A stretch of DNA of 64,000 nt from JAIQFV01 sp041494885 (GTDB taxonomy: Bacteria; Acidobacteriota; Terriglobia; JAIQFV01): NCBI GenBank assembly GCA_041494885.1, contig JBGQBO010000006.1:1-64000 (forward strand), given 5' to 3'. Below are positions 1 to 8,209 of the stretch, piece after piece (the first letter of the stretch is position 1; each line of letters opens with the position of its first letter). The notes beneath the pieces were generated by a model, which worked only from the letters and a program-made list of their open reading frames with translations, was not told where the DNA came from and searched no databases. Position numbers and translations under genes: made by a program.

Positions 1-63
1 CACTGGTTACCGCCCATGTCTGTCTCTGTCAATCCCGCCGTGGCGGGTGACCCACCAACTGGA

Positions 64-140
64 GAGCCGGATGCGGGAGACCCGCCTGTCCGGTTCGGAG
101 GGGGGAGGGGCCGAAGCCAATCGGCTCTTCCTACCCCTAT
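64..140 (+). mobile_element. Group II intron 3' end (domains V and VI), rest outside window
   Basis: Positions 64-96 fold into a typical group II intron domain V: the outer stem GAGCCGGA pairs with TCCGGTTC, the inner stem GCGGG pairs with CCCGC around an AGA loop, a two-base bulge lies on the 3' side, and the AGC catalytic triad is at 65-67. It is followed at about 98-140 by a G-rich/C-rich hairpin with an unpaired A a few bases before the end, as expected for domain VI with its branch-point adenosine. The sequence ends CCCCTAT, a usual 3' intron boundary, so the 3' splice site is placed after 140. Any intron-encoded reverse transcriptase would lie to the left of the window. The nearest gene is the convergent phosphatase gene ending at 228; 141-227 holds nothing else recognisable. 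Confidence 0.8.
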
Positions 141-227
141 TGGTTTGAAGGAGCCAATCGGAGTAGCCGTCCTACACCTGGTGCTTGATCCATCTGAGAG
201 GGGCTCATCCCTTGGTGTAGGGCCGCC

Positions 228-2114
228 CTACCGGGCTTTCATGATCACCAGCGTTTGATCGTCCCTCTGCGGGGAGCCCGCGGCAAATTCACGAACGGTC
301 TCAAACAAGATGGTTTTCAGTGCGGCCGGATCCAAGTGGCATTGGGCCTTGATGGTATCGAGCAAGCGCTCGGTTCCAAATTCATCGCCCTCGTGGTTCA
401 TGGCTTCCGAGATGCCATCGGAGTAAAACACAATGGTATCCCCCGCCGCGAACTCCACTTTGCGCTCGTCGTAGACCACGTCCTGAAACATTCCCAAAGG
501 AACCCCTGATACCTCCAGCAGCTCGACGGCTCCGTTATGACAAAAAATGGGTTTGGGCAATCCCGCATTGGAGATGACCATTGTCCGGGCGGCTTCATCC
601 CAAACCGCATAACACAACGTCATATACCGGCCTTCGATGCGGCGCTGGCAGAGCGACCAGTTGACGCGGACCAGCATTTCAGCCGGTGAATACTGGCGCG
701 TAGCGCGCGTTCGAATGATCCCGCTGGTCATAGCGCTGTAGAGCGCCGCAGGGGCCCCTTTGCCCGAGCCGTCTCCCACTGCAATGGCAAGCTTGGAGCC
801 ATCGTAGGGAAGGAAGTCGTAGAGATCCCCTCCCAGGATGTGGGCGGGTTTGAACTCCGCGGCGATTTCCATCCCCTCCAGCTGAGGAATTTCATCGCTG
901 ATGAGATGATACTGGATCTCGCGGGCAAACTGCATTTCACGTTCCATGCGCGCTTCCTGCCGGGCGACATGCTCGTAAAGACGCGCGTTCTCGATCGCTG
1001 TGGCAATCTGGCTGGCGAGCAGGGTCAATATCCGTTCGTGCTCCTCCGTAAAATAACCCACTTTGCGGTTTTCCAAATCCAAAACGCCTATGGCCCGGTC
1101 CTTATGGATCAATGGAATGATCAGCTCAGAACGGGTCTCCGTATTGCAGCAGAGGTAACGGGGATCCTTCAGCACATCATCCACCCGTATGGCCTTTTTT
1201 TCCGCCGCCGCTAAACCGACTAAGCCTTCTCCCAGGGCTACCCTGAGTTTCTCTTGGGTCCTCTGATCGAATTTGAACGATATGCGTGTCTTGAGCACGT
1301 TCTGCCGCTCGTCAACCAGCATGACGGCAAACATTTCATAATCGATGACCTGCTTGATGAGTTCCGCTACCTTTTTCAGCAGGCTCTCCAGATTCAGGAT
1401 GGCGACCATTTGCTCGCTGATGGCGTAAAGGGTGCTGAGCGTGTCGGCCTGTTTCCGTGTCCGCTCGTAAAGGCTCGCATTCTCGATCGCCGTGGCGATT
1501 TGGCTCCCCAACAATTGAAGAACGCTTTGATGGTAGGAAGAAAAGAAATGCGGCTTTGGACTCTCAATATCCAGAACCCCAATCACCCGGCCCTTGGCAA
1601 TCAGTGGGACGGCCAGTTCTGATCTCACGGTATCGTAAGCCTTGATGTACCGTGGATCCTTGGACACGTCTCCCACCAGGACCACTCGCCGCTCCGCAGC
1701 CGAGGTCCCAATCAACCCCTCCCCCATCTTGATGCGGATGTTGCTGACGACCTCCGGAGAATGGCCGATCGCAAATCGGATAAAGAACTCCTGGGTGTGT
1801 TCGTCAAGTAGAAAAATGGCGAAGATCTGGTAATCGACGACCTTTTTGAGCAGTTGAGCAATCTTGGGAAGCAGTTCATCCAAATCCAGGATGGCATTGA
1901 TCTCCCGGCCAATCTCCACCAAGGCGGTGAGGACACGATTTCGCTCTTCGAGTTCTCGTCTGACCGACGGTGAGGTGGTTCGGATGTTGTAGATGGTTTC
2001 GATGCGATCTTTCATAAGCTCTCGCCGGGCCATTCTTCGCCGCCCGGATCTTTCATAGTGTTTGAGTCTGGCGTGGAGTTGAAGCTTCCGCGGCGTCCAC
2101 TCTTCACCGCTCAT
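228..2114 (-). CDS. GAF-GAF-SpoIIE (PP2C-type) serine phosphatase
   Basis: A 628-residue cytoplasmic signalling protein. A basic N-terminal segment (about 1-60) is followed by two GAF sensor domains (about 75-210 and 240-380), which share the repeated pattern ending in SQIATAIENA, and a C-terminal SpoIIE/RsbU-type PP2C phosphatase domain (about 420-628). Metal-binding motifs are visible: GGDLYDF, VGDGSGKG, FYSDGISEA and QRDDQTLVI. Proteins of this type dephosphorylate anti-anti-sigma factors in partner-switching pathways, with the GAF domains sensing a small ligand or redox state. No kinase or STAS partner is in view. It is the last gene after hpt, rpiB and deoC on the same strand, 57 bases after deoC, but a strong hairpin in that gap could separate its expression. 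The target and ligand are unknown. Confidence 0.9.
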   Translation of the reverse strand: MSGEEWTPRKLQLHARLKHYERSGRRRMARRELMKDRIETIYNIRTTSPSVRRELEERNRVLTALVEIGREINAILDLDELLPKIAQLLKKVVDYQIFAIFLLDEHTQEFFIRFAIGHSPEVVSNIRIKMGEGLIGTSAAERRVVLVGDVSKDPRYIKAYDTVRSELAVPLIAKGRVIGVLDIESPKPHFFSSYHQSVLQLLGSQIATAIENASLYERTRKQADTLSTLYAISEQMVAILNLESLLKKVAELIKQVIDYEMFAVMLVDERQNVLKTRISFKFDQRTQEKLRVALGEGLVGLAAAEKKAIRVDDVLKDPRYLCCNTETRSELIIPLIHKDRAIGVLDLENRKVGYFTEEHERILTLLASQIATAIENARLYEHVARQEARMEREMQFAREIQYHLISDEIPQLEGMEIAAEFKPAHILGGDLYDFLPYDGSKLAIAVGDGSGKGAPAALYSAMTSGIIRTRATRQYSPAEMLVRVNWSLCQRRIEGRYMTLCYAVWDEAARTMVISNAGLPKPIFCHNGAVELLEVSGVPLGMFQDVVYDERKVEFAAGDTIVFYSDGISEAMNHEGDEFGTERLLDTIKAQCHLDPAALKTILFETVREFAAGSPQRDDQTLVIMKAR

Positions 2115-2122
2115 AAAAATAT

Positions 2123-2142
2123 AGGCAGGATGTCTCCTGCCT
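2123..2142 (-). promoter_or_regulatory. Hairpin between deoC and the phosphatase gene
   Basis: A perfect inverted repeat with arms AGGCAGGA and TCCTGCCT around a 4-base loop lies between the deoC stop and the phosphatase start. On the minus strand it is followed by ATATTTTT and then the ATG, so it could act as a weak terminator for deoC or as an attenuator or translation-control hairpin for the phosphatase. The nearest AGGAG ribosome-binding-like sequence lies inside the stem. Confidence 0.5.
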
Positions 2143-2171
2143 CGTTTCCAATAAGAATTTCCCCCTCAGAA

Positions 2172-3080
2172 CTATCCGGGCCTTTTCACTCCAGGAGCGT
2201 GCTTGAAGCCTTCAACAATCTTGATGCTGGCACTGGCACCAATTCGGGTTGCCCCTGCGGCCACCAACTGTTTTACATCTTCAAAGGTCCGCACCCCCCC
2301 GGAGGCCTTGACGCCAATGTCCGGCCCCACGATTCGGCGCATCAACTCAATATCTTTAGCCGTGGCGCCGCCCCCGGAAAATCCGGTCGATGTTTTGACA
2401 AAATCCGCCCGGGCGGCCTTCGCCAGAGTACAGGATTTGATCTTCTCCTCGTCATTCAACAGGAAAGTCTCAATAATCACCTTGGTAATGGCCCCATAGC
2501 GGTGACAGATGTCGACCACGCCCTCGATATCCTCTTCCACGAGGGTATAATGGCGTGATTTCAAGGCGCCAATGTTCATCACCATGTCCACTTCGTCCGC
2601 CCCCAGGCAAATGGCCTGTTTGGCCTCGAAGGCCTTGACGCTGGGCAAGGTGGCCCCCAACGGGAAGGCGACGACCGTGGCGACCTTCACGCAGGAGTCC
2701 TTCAACATCCGGGCGCACAACTTGACCCAGGCCGCATTGACACACACACTGGCAAATTGATACGTCCGGGCCTCTTCGCAGAGTGCGCGGATCTGCTCTT
2801 CCGTGGCATCCGGCTTCAAAAGCGTGTGATCGATCAGGTGGGCAATGCCCTGATCGATGCAGGACAGGCCCGAACAGGTGGAAATCCGGTCAGCGCCGCA
2901 TTCGAGTATCTTGTGCGTCTTGACGGAGCAATCGCCGTGGCATTCACTGGCGCATTCCTGGCTGATGCGGTCATCAATCCAAAGACTCTCGGCTTGCCCC
3001 GACATCCCTCCCCGGGGCATGCGTGACCACAGTTCGGCGGCAATCGATTCAATCAGTTTTTCAAGATCCGTCGTGGCCAT
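2172..3080 (-). CDS. deoC: Deoxyribose-phosphate aldolase with N-terminal extension
   Basis: Class I aldolase that cleaves 2-deoxyribose-5-phosphate to glyceraldehyde-3-phosphate and acetaldehyde. The catalytic core runs from about residue 78 (LIDHTLLKPDAT) and holds the DEVDMVMNIG motif, the Schiff-base lysine in DFVKTSTGFSGGG, and GVKASGGVRT. At 302 residues it is about 75 longer than ordinary DeoC. The extra N-terminus starts with an amphipathic helix (DLEKLIESIAAELWSRM, residues 5-21), then a Gly/Pro linker, then a Cys-rich stretch with Cys at 43, 47, 51, 61, 69 and 74. A short amphipathic helix plus linker is the form of encapsulation peptides on bacterial microcompartment cargo; this is inference. 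It lies downstream of rpiB with a 104-base gap. The start is supported by AGAGAGAAG just upstream. Confidence 0.95.
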   Translation of the reverse strand: MATTDLEKLIESIAAELWSRMPRGGMSGQAESLWIDDRISQECASECHGDCSVKTHKILECGADRISTCSGLSCIDQGIAHLIDHTLLKPDATEEQIRALCEEARTYQFASVCVNAAWVKLCARMLKDSCVKVATVVAFPLGATLPSVKAFEAKQAICLGADEVDMVMNIGALKSRHYTLVEEDIEGVVDICHRYGAITKVIIETFLLNDEEKIKSCTLAKAARADFVKTSTGFSGGGATAKDIELMRRIVGPDIGVKASGGVRTFEDVKQLVAAGATRIGASASIKIVEGFKHAPGVKRPG

Positions 3081-3184
3081 TCTTCTCTCTGAAAGATGCA
3101 GCGGAAAACGCCTCTTGACCTCCCGGTTCTGCTTTGCCTGCGTTCGGGACCTCGCTGCGGGGAGTGGAGGTAATAGCGGTTCCC

Positions 3185-3820
3185 TTAGTCTTTCTTCAAG
3201 AACTTCTTTTCGATCTCCATGATTTTGTCGACGCGCTTCTGATGGCGGCCGCCGGCAAATTTGGTATTCAGCCAGGTCGTCACGATGTCTTTCACTTGCT
3301 CAAACGAATGCAACTTCCCTCCCAGCGAAAGCACATTGGCATTGTTGTGTTCCCGCGAATTCCGGGCGGTGGCTTTATCGTAACACAGGGCCGCCCGAAT
3401 TCCAGGCACCTTGTTGGCCGCCATGGCGGAACCGATTCCGGCGCCGTCAACGACAATTCCCTGCCGGCATTCCCCCCGGGCCACGGCCTGTGCCACCAAG
3501 TAGGCATAATCCGGGTAATCCACGGGCTCGCTGTCATGCGTCCCGAAGTCCTTCACGGCAAGAGCAAACTCTTCAATGAGAAAATGCTTCAACTGCTCCT
3601 TCATCGCATACCCGCCGTGGTCGGCACCTAGAGCGATGGATCGATCGGGGGAAGCCGCTGTGCCGGATGCGTTCTTGGGCAAGTTTACAATGGTGACCCC
3701 GCGCTGCGCCGCTTCTTCCCTTGCGCTGTCGGTGATGATGGCATCGGCTGACACTTCAATTCGACTCCCCCGGTCGAGGGGGAGCACATCCTGCCGTGTC
3801 AGAACTTTGAGTGGGCTCAT
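3185..3820 (-). CDS. rpiB: RpiB-family sugar-phosphate isomerase with EutQ-like N-terminus
   Basis: Ribose-5-phosphate isomerase B / LacA-LacB family, interconverting ribose-5-phosphate and ribulose-5-phosphate or a related pair. The core starts near residue 60 (ALGADHGGYAMKEQLK) and keeps SREHNNANVLSLGG and AANKVPGIRAALCYD. Two oddities are visible. First, residues 4-46 form an extra module, VLTRQDV then IEVSADAIITDSAREEAAQ, resembling the N-terminus of EutQ from ethanolamine microcompartments. Second, the catalytic cysteine of classical RpiB (the Cys of the CGTGIG motif) is replaced by Asp125 in VVDGAGIGSAMAANK. This may mark a substrate-shifted subfamily. Its gene follows hpt after 16 bases and precedes deoC, as expected for pentose-phosphate use. 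Confidence 0.88.
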   Translation of the reverse strand: MSPLKVLTRQDVLPLDRGSRIEVSADAIITDSAREEAAQRGVTIVNLPKNASGTAASPDRSIALGADHGGYAMKEQLKHFLIEEFALAVKDFGTHDSEPVDYPDYAYLVAQAVARGECRQGIVVDGAGIGSAMAANKVPGIRAALCYDKATARNSREHNNANVLSLGGKLHSFEQVKDIVTTWLNTKFAGGRHQKRVDKIMEIEKKFLKKD

Positions 3821-3836
3821 TGCAGAATGAAGATGG

Positions 3837-4394
3837 CTAATGAATGTCCGCGCCGGGATCGATCACGACACAGATGTCCGGGAGATTGCGGTACTTCTGC
3901 CCGACATCGAGACCATATCCCACCACAAACTTGTCCGGAATCTCGAAACCAATGTAGTCGGCGTGAACTTCTTTGATGCGCCTGGACGGCTTGTTCAAGA
4001 GCGCGCACACTTTCAACGAGGCCGGTTTCCGGTTCACAAGATATTCCTGGAGATAACTGAGGGTGAGCCCGGTATCCAGAATGTCTTCGATCAGGATCAC
4101 ATCACGCCCTTCAATCGACGAGTCCAGGTCCTTCGTTATCCGGACCACCCCCGAACTCTTGGTGCTGGCCCCGTAGCTCGACACGGCAATGAAATCCAGC
4201 GACAGCGGAAGCGGGATGTGACGAACCAGATCGGAGAGGAAGATGCAAGCCCCCTTCAAGATCGCAATCAGGTGTGGCGTTCGCCCTTGATAATCCGCCG
4301 TGATCCGCTGCCCTAGTTCCTGAACGCGTTTCTGGATCATCTCATGAGACAAGAGCAGTTCCACATTGCTTCGAAAGGACGCAGGCGCAGACAT
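3837..4394 (-). CDS. hpt: Hypoxanthine phosphoribosyltransferase
   Basis: A 185-residue type I phosphoribosyltransferase that makes IMP or GMP from hypoxanthine or guanine and PRPP in the cytoplasm. The PRPP-binding motif is VILIEDILDTGLTL, preceded by the flexible-loop segment SSYGASTKSSGVVRI, and the C-terminal part has YIGFEIPDKFVVGYGLD, characteristic of Hpt rather than Apt. It heads a minus-strand operon with rpiB (16-base gap) and deoC. The pairing with pentose-phosphate enzymes fits nucleoside breakdown: PunA, encoded at 26648-27490, releases the purine bases that Hpt salvages. The start at 4394 is the only reasonable ATG; the length is normal for the family. Confidence 0.95.
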   Translation of the reverse strand: MSAPASFRSNVELLLSHEMIQKRVQELGQRITADYQGRTPHLIAILKGACIFLSDLVRHIPLPLSLDFIAVSSYGASTKSSGVVRITKDLDSSIEGRDVILIEDILDTGLTLSYLQEYLVNRKPASLKVCALLNKPSRRIKEVHADYIGFEIPDKFVVGYGLDVGQKYRNLPDICVVIDPGADIH

Positions 4395-4952
4395 GGGTTT
4401 TTCCTCAATAAAGTGGAAAACAACGGCCGATCAGTAGCCCGCAATTTACACCATTCGTGCTAGCTTGGCAAGGCAGGCATACAAAATATTTGGTAATCCT
4501 TACTTGACCTCCGCTCAAATTAGAGCTAGATTTTGGGGCAGATTCGAGGTTGGAGGCAAGTCGATCTTCAGTACCTTTTTACAGACCGAATTCGTGCTCA
4601 CATTTTCAGGATGGGTAGGGGGTGTAGTGCCCATGGAGAATGAATTCCATGGGGCGAGCCCTTTGGGATTCCGTGAACGAGGGCACGGGGCGTGATCCCC
4701 TCTTTGACCGCGAAACCGCTGGAGGCCAGGCGAGCGAGATCCCGGAGTCAATGGGATCGTCTTCACCGCGTCAGCTTTGAAGGACCGCCGCTGCCACATC
4801 CTTTCCATCGTTGATGCGTGATGGGGTTCCATGCCTTCATTCTTCGTCTTGAAAAACCGTCTCATGCTTTGATCCAAACCCTGGATGCATTTTTGCTTTC
4901 CTGGCGTTGAAGACGTCTTACCTTGAAAGAACCAACTTAATAAGGAGGAACA
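4395..4952. other. Intergenic region between hpt and the first TonB receptor
   Basis: This 558-base divergent spacer holds no convincing gene. It contains a possible sigma70 promoter on the plus strand (TTGACC at 4504-4509, 17-base spacer, TAGATT at 4527-4532), a hairpin CCATGGA...TCCATGG at about 4631-4652, and a further GC-rich region at 4655-4700 able to fold. The TonB receptor has a strong ribosome-binding site, AAGGAGGA, just before 4953. Open frames of up to about 120 codons here have no recognisable features. Confidence 0.4.
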
Positions 4953-7900
4953 ATGCGATTCAGAAATTCTCTCCGCTTATTGGCCTTTCTCTTAGTGGTC
5001 ATGTTTCTTGCCGTGCCGCTGACCTATGCCCAATCTCAAGGGAGCACGGGCCAGATCGTCGGGATAGTTTCGGACCCGACGGGAGCGGCTATCCCCGGCG
5101 CCAAAATCACTGTCGCCAATGCGGCGACAGGCTTTGTGCGGGAGTTGCTCACCAATGATGTCGGACAATACAGGGCCCAACTCCTACCTCCCGCCAAATA
5201 TACAGTGACTGTGGAAAAGGAGGGATTCAGCACCGCCAAGGAACCGGACGTGATGGTGACAGTGGGCAGTTCGATTGACTTCAACATCACGCTGCAAGTT
5301 GGGGGTCTCAGCCAGGTGGTCGAAGTCTCCGCGGCACAACTTGAAGTCACCCGCTCGGAGGCCGGGTCAACGCTGAACGACGACTATATATCGAACCTTC
5401 CCATCAACGGCCGACGGTTCCATGACTTTGTGACGATCACCCCGACGGTTCAGGTGGAGCCGCAGCGACAACAGCTGTCCTTTGTCGGGCAGCGTGGAAT
5501 CAACGGAAACGTCAACATCGACGGGGCTGATTATAATGAACCCTTCTTCGGGGGTCTCCGCGGCGGTGAGCGGTCAAATCTTGCCTTCACGATTCCTCAG
5601 GAGTCGATTCAGGAATTTCAAGTCGTGGCGCAGGGTTATTCCGCCGAATTTGGCCGGTCCACCGGTGGACTGGTCAATGCCGTCACGAAATCAGGAACCA
5701 ATGAGCTGCACGGAACCGCCTTCTCCCTCATGCGCCTCAAAGGACTGGGGGCCAATAATGCTTTTGGACAGCGTGCCGTGACGAACCAGTGGCAGGAAGG
5801 TGGATCCGCGGGGGGTCCCATCCGAAAGGATAAGACGTTCTTTTTTGGTTCCGTGGAACGACAGGACCAGAGGATACCCCGCCGGGTGGGGTTTACGGCG
5901 TTGAACAACGTCGTTCGGGACGCCACCAACTCTGAAGCCTACGATTACTTTAAATCGCTGGAGGGCCCCTATACCGCGACCAACGATGCAACCGCATTTC
6001 TGGCCAAGGTCGACAACAACTTTGGAGTCAAGAATCGGCTCTCGATCCGTTACAATTACTCGAGAAACACCGGATTGAACGCCGTCAACGCCGGGACACA
6101 AATTGATCCCACCACCAACACCGCGCTGACGAATAACGGGACGGAAGGCGATCGAATCCATACCGCCGCAGGACAGTTGACGACCGTTTTTTCCTCGAAC
6201 CTTCTCAATGAACTCCGCATGCAGTATTCCCGCGAAGAACGCCCCCGCGATGCCAATGCCATTGCCACCACAGTAGAAGCCAGTGGGGTCGGGAATTTTG
6301 GGACCGTGAGTTTCCTGCCGACCACGGCCACCGACTACCGGATCCAGCTCTCGAATTCCATCGCCTGGACCCGGGGCGGCCACAGTATCCGCGTGGGTGG
6401 AGAGTACAATTACACCAACATCTTCCAGATTTTTGCATTCGACCAAAGCGGGGCCTTCCGCTTTACCGGGAGCAACCCGGCGACGAATCTTCAGATCATG
6501 TCCCTCAATGCCGCCCAGCCCACCAAGAATCGATTTGATAACAGCACGGCGTTCTACCAGCACGCCTTGGGCAACGGGACTCTGGGAGCTGGAGCCAACG
6601 GCGTGGCCTTCTTCGCGCAGGACAGTTGGAGAATCAACCGCAGATTGACCGTGAACTATGGCTTGCGCTGGGAAGCGGCCTTGAATGCCCCGCCGGAAGC
6701 CAACAACACTTCCATGATCAACAAGGTTCAGAACTTCACGTTCCCCGTGGGGATTTCGTTCGATCCGACCTTCATTCCGAACCAGACCAAGCAATTTTCA
6801 CCCCGCCTCGGGTTCGCCTTTGATCCCAAGGGGGATGGAACTACCGTGATTCGAGGGAATGCAGGGGTCTTTTACGCACCGACCCCGCTCCTGGTGTTTG
6901 CCAACCCCTTGAACAATTTCCGGATACCTCCGGGGGATCTGCGTATCCGCTTACCCCTCGCTGTCCCGGCCGGAAATCCGAATAACACCGTGTACAAACA
7001 GTTGCTCGCGATCGGAATTGACCTGAACAAGTTCTCCCTGTCGAATCTGCCGATCCTGACACTCCAACAGGTCCAGAGCATCGCCACGGCGCTCGGTTTG
7101 AGTTTTGATCCCTTTGCGGGGGCGGGGCCTCTGGGCATGGCCCGCGATTTCGAGAACCCGCGATCGTTCCAGTGGGCCCTTGGCGTGGAGCACCAGCTCG
7201 CGAGGGGTGTCACGGCGGGTGCGGATTTTTATTATGTCAACACAGTGCATCTTGAACGGAACCACGAACTGGACCTCCCGGCACCCACGGCTCGCGCCGC
7301 CGATGGCCGCTTCGTCTATAATGTGCCCTCCCTGATTCGTCCCATCTCGTCGTTAAGCAGTGTCCAGATTCGCGAATCTTCAGCCCGTTCACTTTACAAG
7401 GGCTTGGTCTTCAGGTTGAACTACGCTCGCTCCAAGCTCCAGATGAAGGCCTTCTACACGCTCTCCTGGAACTATTCGGATGACGACAACGAGAGAAGTT
7501 CAGGCGGCTCAGACGCTGTCGATCAGTTCCACCTCAATCTGGATTATGGCTTTTCCCGCCTCGATCGCAGACACCAGTTCAGCTGGATCACGAATTACTC
7601 CCTGCCCTGGGGATTCGAGATCAGCTCGAATGCACGCTTCTACTCGGGACTCGCCTTCAATGCGACGGCTGGAACCGATATGAACGGTGATGCCATCAGT
7701 ACCGATCGGCCGTACTCGGCTCCCGGGGTCATCTTCCCAAGGAACTCTTTCCGAAACCCGGCGATGTACAACGTGGATATGCGTCTCTCCAAGAGCTTCA
7801 AGTTCAAAGGAGATCGCTTTGGACTTCAGTTCCTGGCCGATTTCTTCAACCTGTTCAACTTTGACAATATCCAGTATGGGACCACGAATGCCCGTTACGG

Positions 7901-8042
7901 GGTGGGCATTGATGCGACCGGGGCGACCGTGGCGCCACTCGCTTCCTTCCAACGTCTCTTCCTGGCGGATGGAACGTATGACAAGACGAACAGTCCGGGT
8001 CCACCGTTTCAGACGCAGTTGGGGATTCGATTCACCTTCTAA
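4953..8042 (+). CDS. Oar-like TonB-dependent receptor (1)
   Basis: A 1029-residue outer-membrane protein. It has a signal peptide (about 1-26, ending TYAQ), then a carboxypeptidase-regulatory-like Ig fold (about 28-115, GQIVGIVSDPTGAAIPGAKI), a plug domain containing NLPINGRRFHDFV, NIDGADYN and the conserved SAEFGRSTGGLVNAVTKSG, and a long beta-barrel ending in the aromatic C-terminus GIRFTF typical of outer-membrane barrels. Such receptors are greatly expanded in Acidobacteriota and are thought to import or bind large substrates using TonB energy; the ligand cannot be told. No TonB box, sigma/anti-sigma pair or SusD-like partner is seen nearby. The start is supported by AAGGAGGA six bases upstream. 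A strong terminator follows at 8063. Confidence 0.93.
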   Translation: MRFRNSLRLLAFLLVVMFLAVPLTYAQSQGSTGQIVGIVSDPTGAAIPGAKITVANAATGFVRELLTNDVGQYRAQLLPPAKYTVTVEKEGFSTAKEPDVMVTVGSSIDFNITLQVGGLSQVVEVSAAQLEVTRSEAGSTLNDDYISNLPINGRRFHDFVTITPTVQVEPQRQQLSFVGQRGINGNVNIDGADYNEPFFGGLRGGERSNLAFTIPQESIQEFQVVAQGYSAEFGRSTGGLVNAVTKSGTNELHGTAFSLMRLKGLGANNAFGQRAVTNQWQEGGSAGGPIRKDKTFFFGSVERQDQRIPRRVGFTALNNVVRDATNSEAYDYFKSLEGPYTATNDATAFLAKVDNNFGVKNRLSIRYNYSRNTGLNAVNAGTQIDPTTNTALTNNGTEGDRIHTAAGQLTTVFSSNLLNELRMQYSREERPRDANAIATTVEASGVGNFGTVSFLPTTATDYRIQLSNSIAWTRGGHSIRVGGEYNYTNIFQIFAFDQSGAFRFTGSNPATNLQIMSLNAAQPTKNRFDNSTAFYQHALGNGTLGAGANGVAFFAQDSWRINRRLTVNYGLRWEAALNAPPEANNTSMINKVQNFTFPVGISFDPTFIPNQTKQFSPRLGFAFDPKGDGTTVIRGNAGVFYAPTPLLVFANPLNNFRIPPGDLRIRLPLAVPAGNPNNTVYKQLLAIGIDLNKFSLSNLPILTLQQVQSIATALGLSFDPFAGAGPLGMARDFENPRSFQWALGVEHQLARGVTAGADFYYVNTVHLERNHELDLPAPTARAADGRFVYNVPSLIRPISSLSSVQIRESSARSLYKGLVFRLNYARSKLQMKAFYTLSWNYSDDDNERSSGGSDAVDQFHLNLDYGFSRLDRRHQFSWITNYSLPWGFEISSNARFYSGLAFNATAGTDMNGDAISTDRPYSAPGVIFPRNSFRNPAMYNVDMRLSKSFKFKGDRFGLQFLADFFNLFNFDNIQYGTTNARYGVGIDATGATVAPLASFQRLFLADGTYDKTNSPGPPFQTQLGIRFTF

Positions 8043-8062
8043 GCAAGCCATCGGCCTGCATG

Positions 8063-8099
8063 ATCGCCAATCCACCGTGGTGGATTGGCGATTTTTTTT
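8063..8099 (+). terminator. Rho-independent terminator of TonB receptor 1
   Basis: A perfect 14-base-pair stem (ATCGCCAATCCACC with its complement GGTGGATTGGCGAT) and a 2-base loop are followed by a run of T at 8092-8099, 20 bases after the receptor stop codon. Confidence 0.92.
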
Positions 8100-8120
8100 C
8101 GTTCGCTGTTCAGCGCCTTG

Positions 8121-8155
8121 AAAAAAAATGGCGGGCCGGTTTCTTGACCGACCCG
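8121..8155 (-). terminator. Rho-independent terminator of TonB receptor 2
   Basis: Read on the minus strand, the stem GCGGGTCGGT pairs with ACCGGCCCGC (one mismatch pair) around a 6-base loop and is followed, two bases on, by eight T. It lies about 65 bases after the stop of the minus-strand receptor at 8222, facing the plus-strand terminator of the convergent gene. Confidence 0.8.
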
Positions 8156-8182
8156 CCCGAGGGGCTTTGTACCCATGGACCT

Positions 8183-8209
8183 GTAGGGCGACGAGACTCG
8201 TCGCCCTAC
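8183..8209. repeat. Perfect 27-base palindrome (REP-like)
   Basis: Arms GTAGGGCGACGAG and CTCGTCGCCCTAC around a single A. It sits between the convergent receptor genes but has no T-run, so it is not a simple terminator. The form (GC-rich perfect hairpin in an intergenic space) is like a REP element; a related but different hairpin is at 23546-23567. Confidence 0.6.

Noticed and set aside
16..258. 80-codon frame at the left edge
   Set aside because: It overlaps the structured domains V and VI of a group II intron and has no protein-like features.
4620..4720. Riboswitch before the first TonB receptor
   Set aside because: The region can fold, but no cobalamin or other known riboswitch core motif could be recognised, and it lies over 200 bases from the start codon.
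1..4952. Bacterial microcompartment shell genes near deoC and rpiB
   Set aside because: No BMC-H, BMC-T or BMC-P-like protein is encoded anywhere in the window; only the cargo-like N-termini are present.
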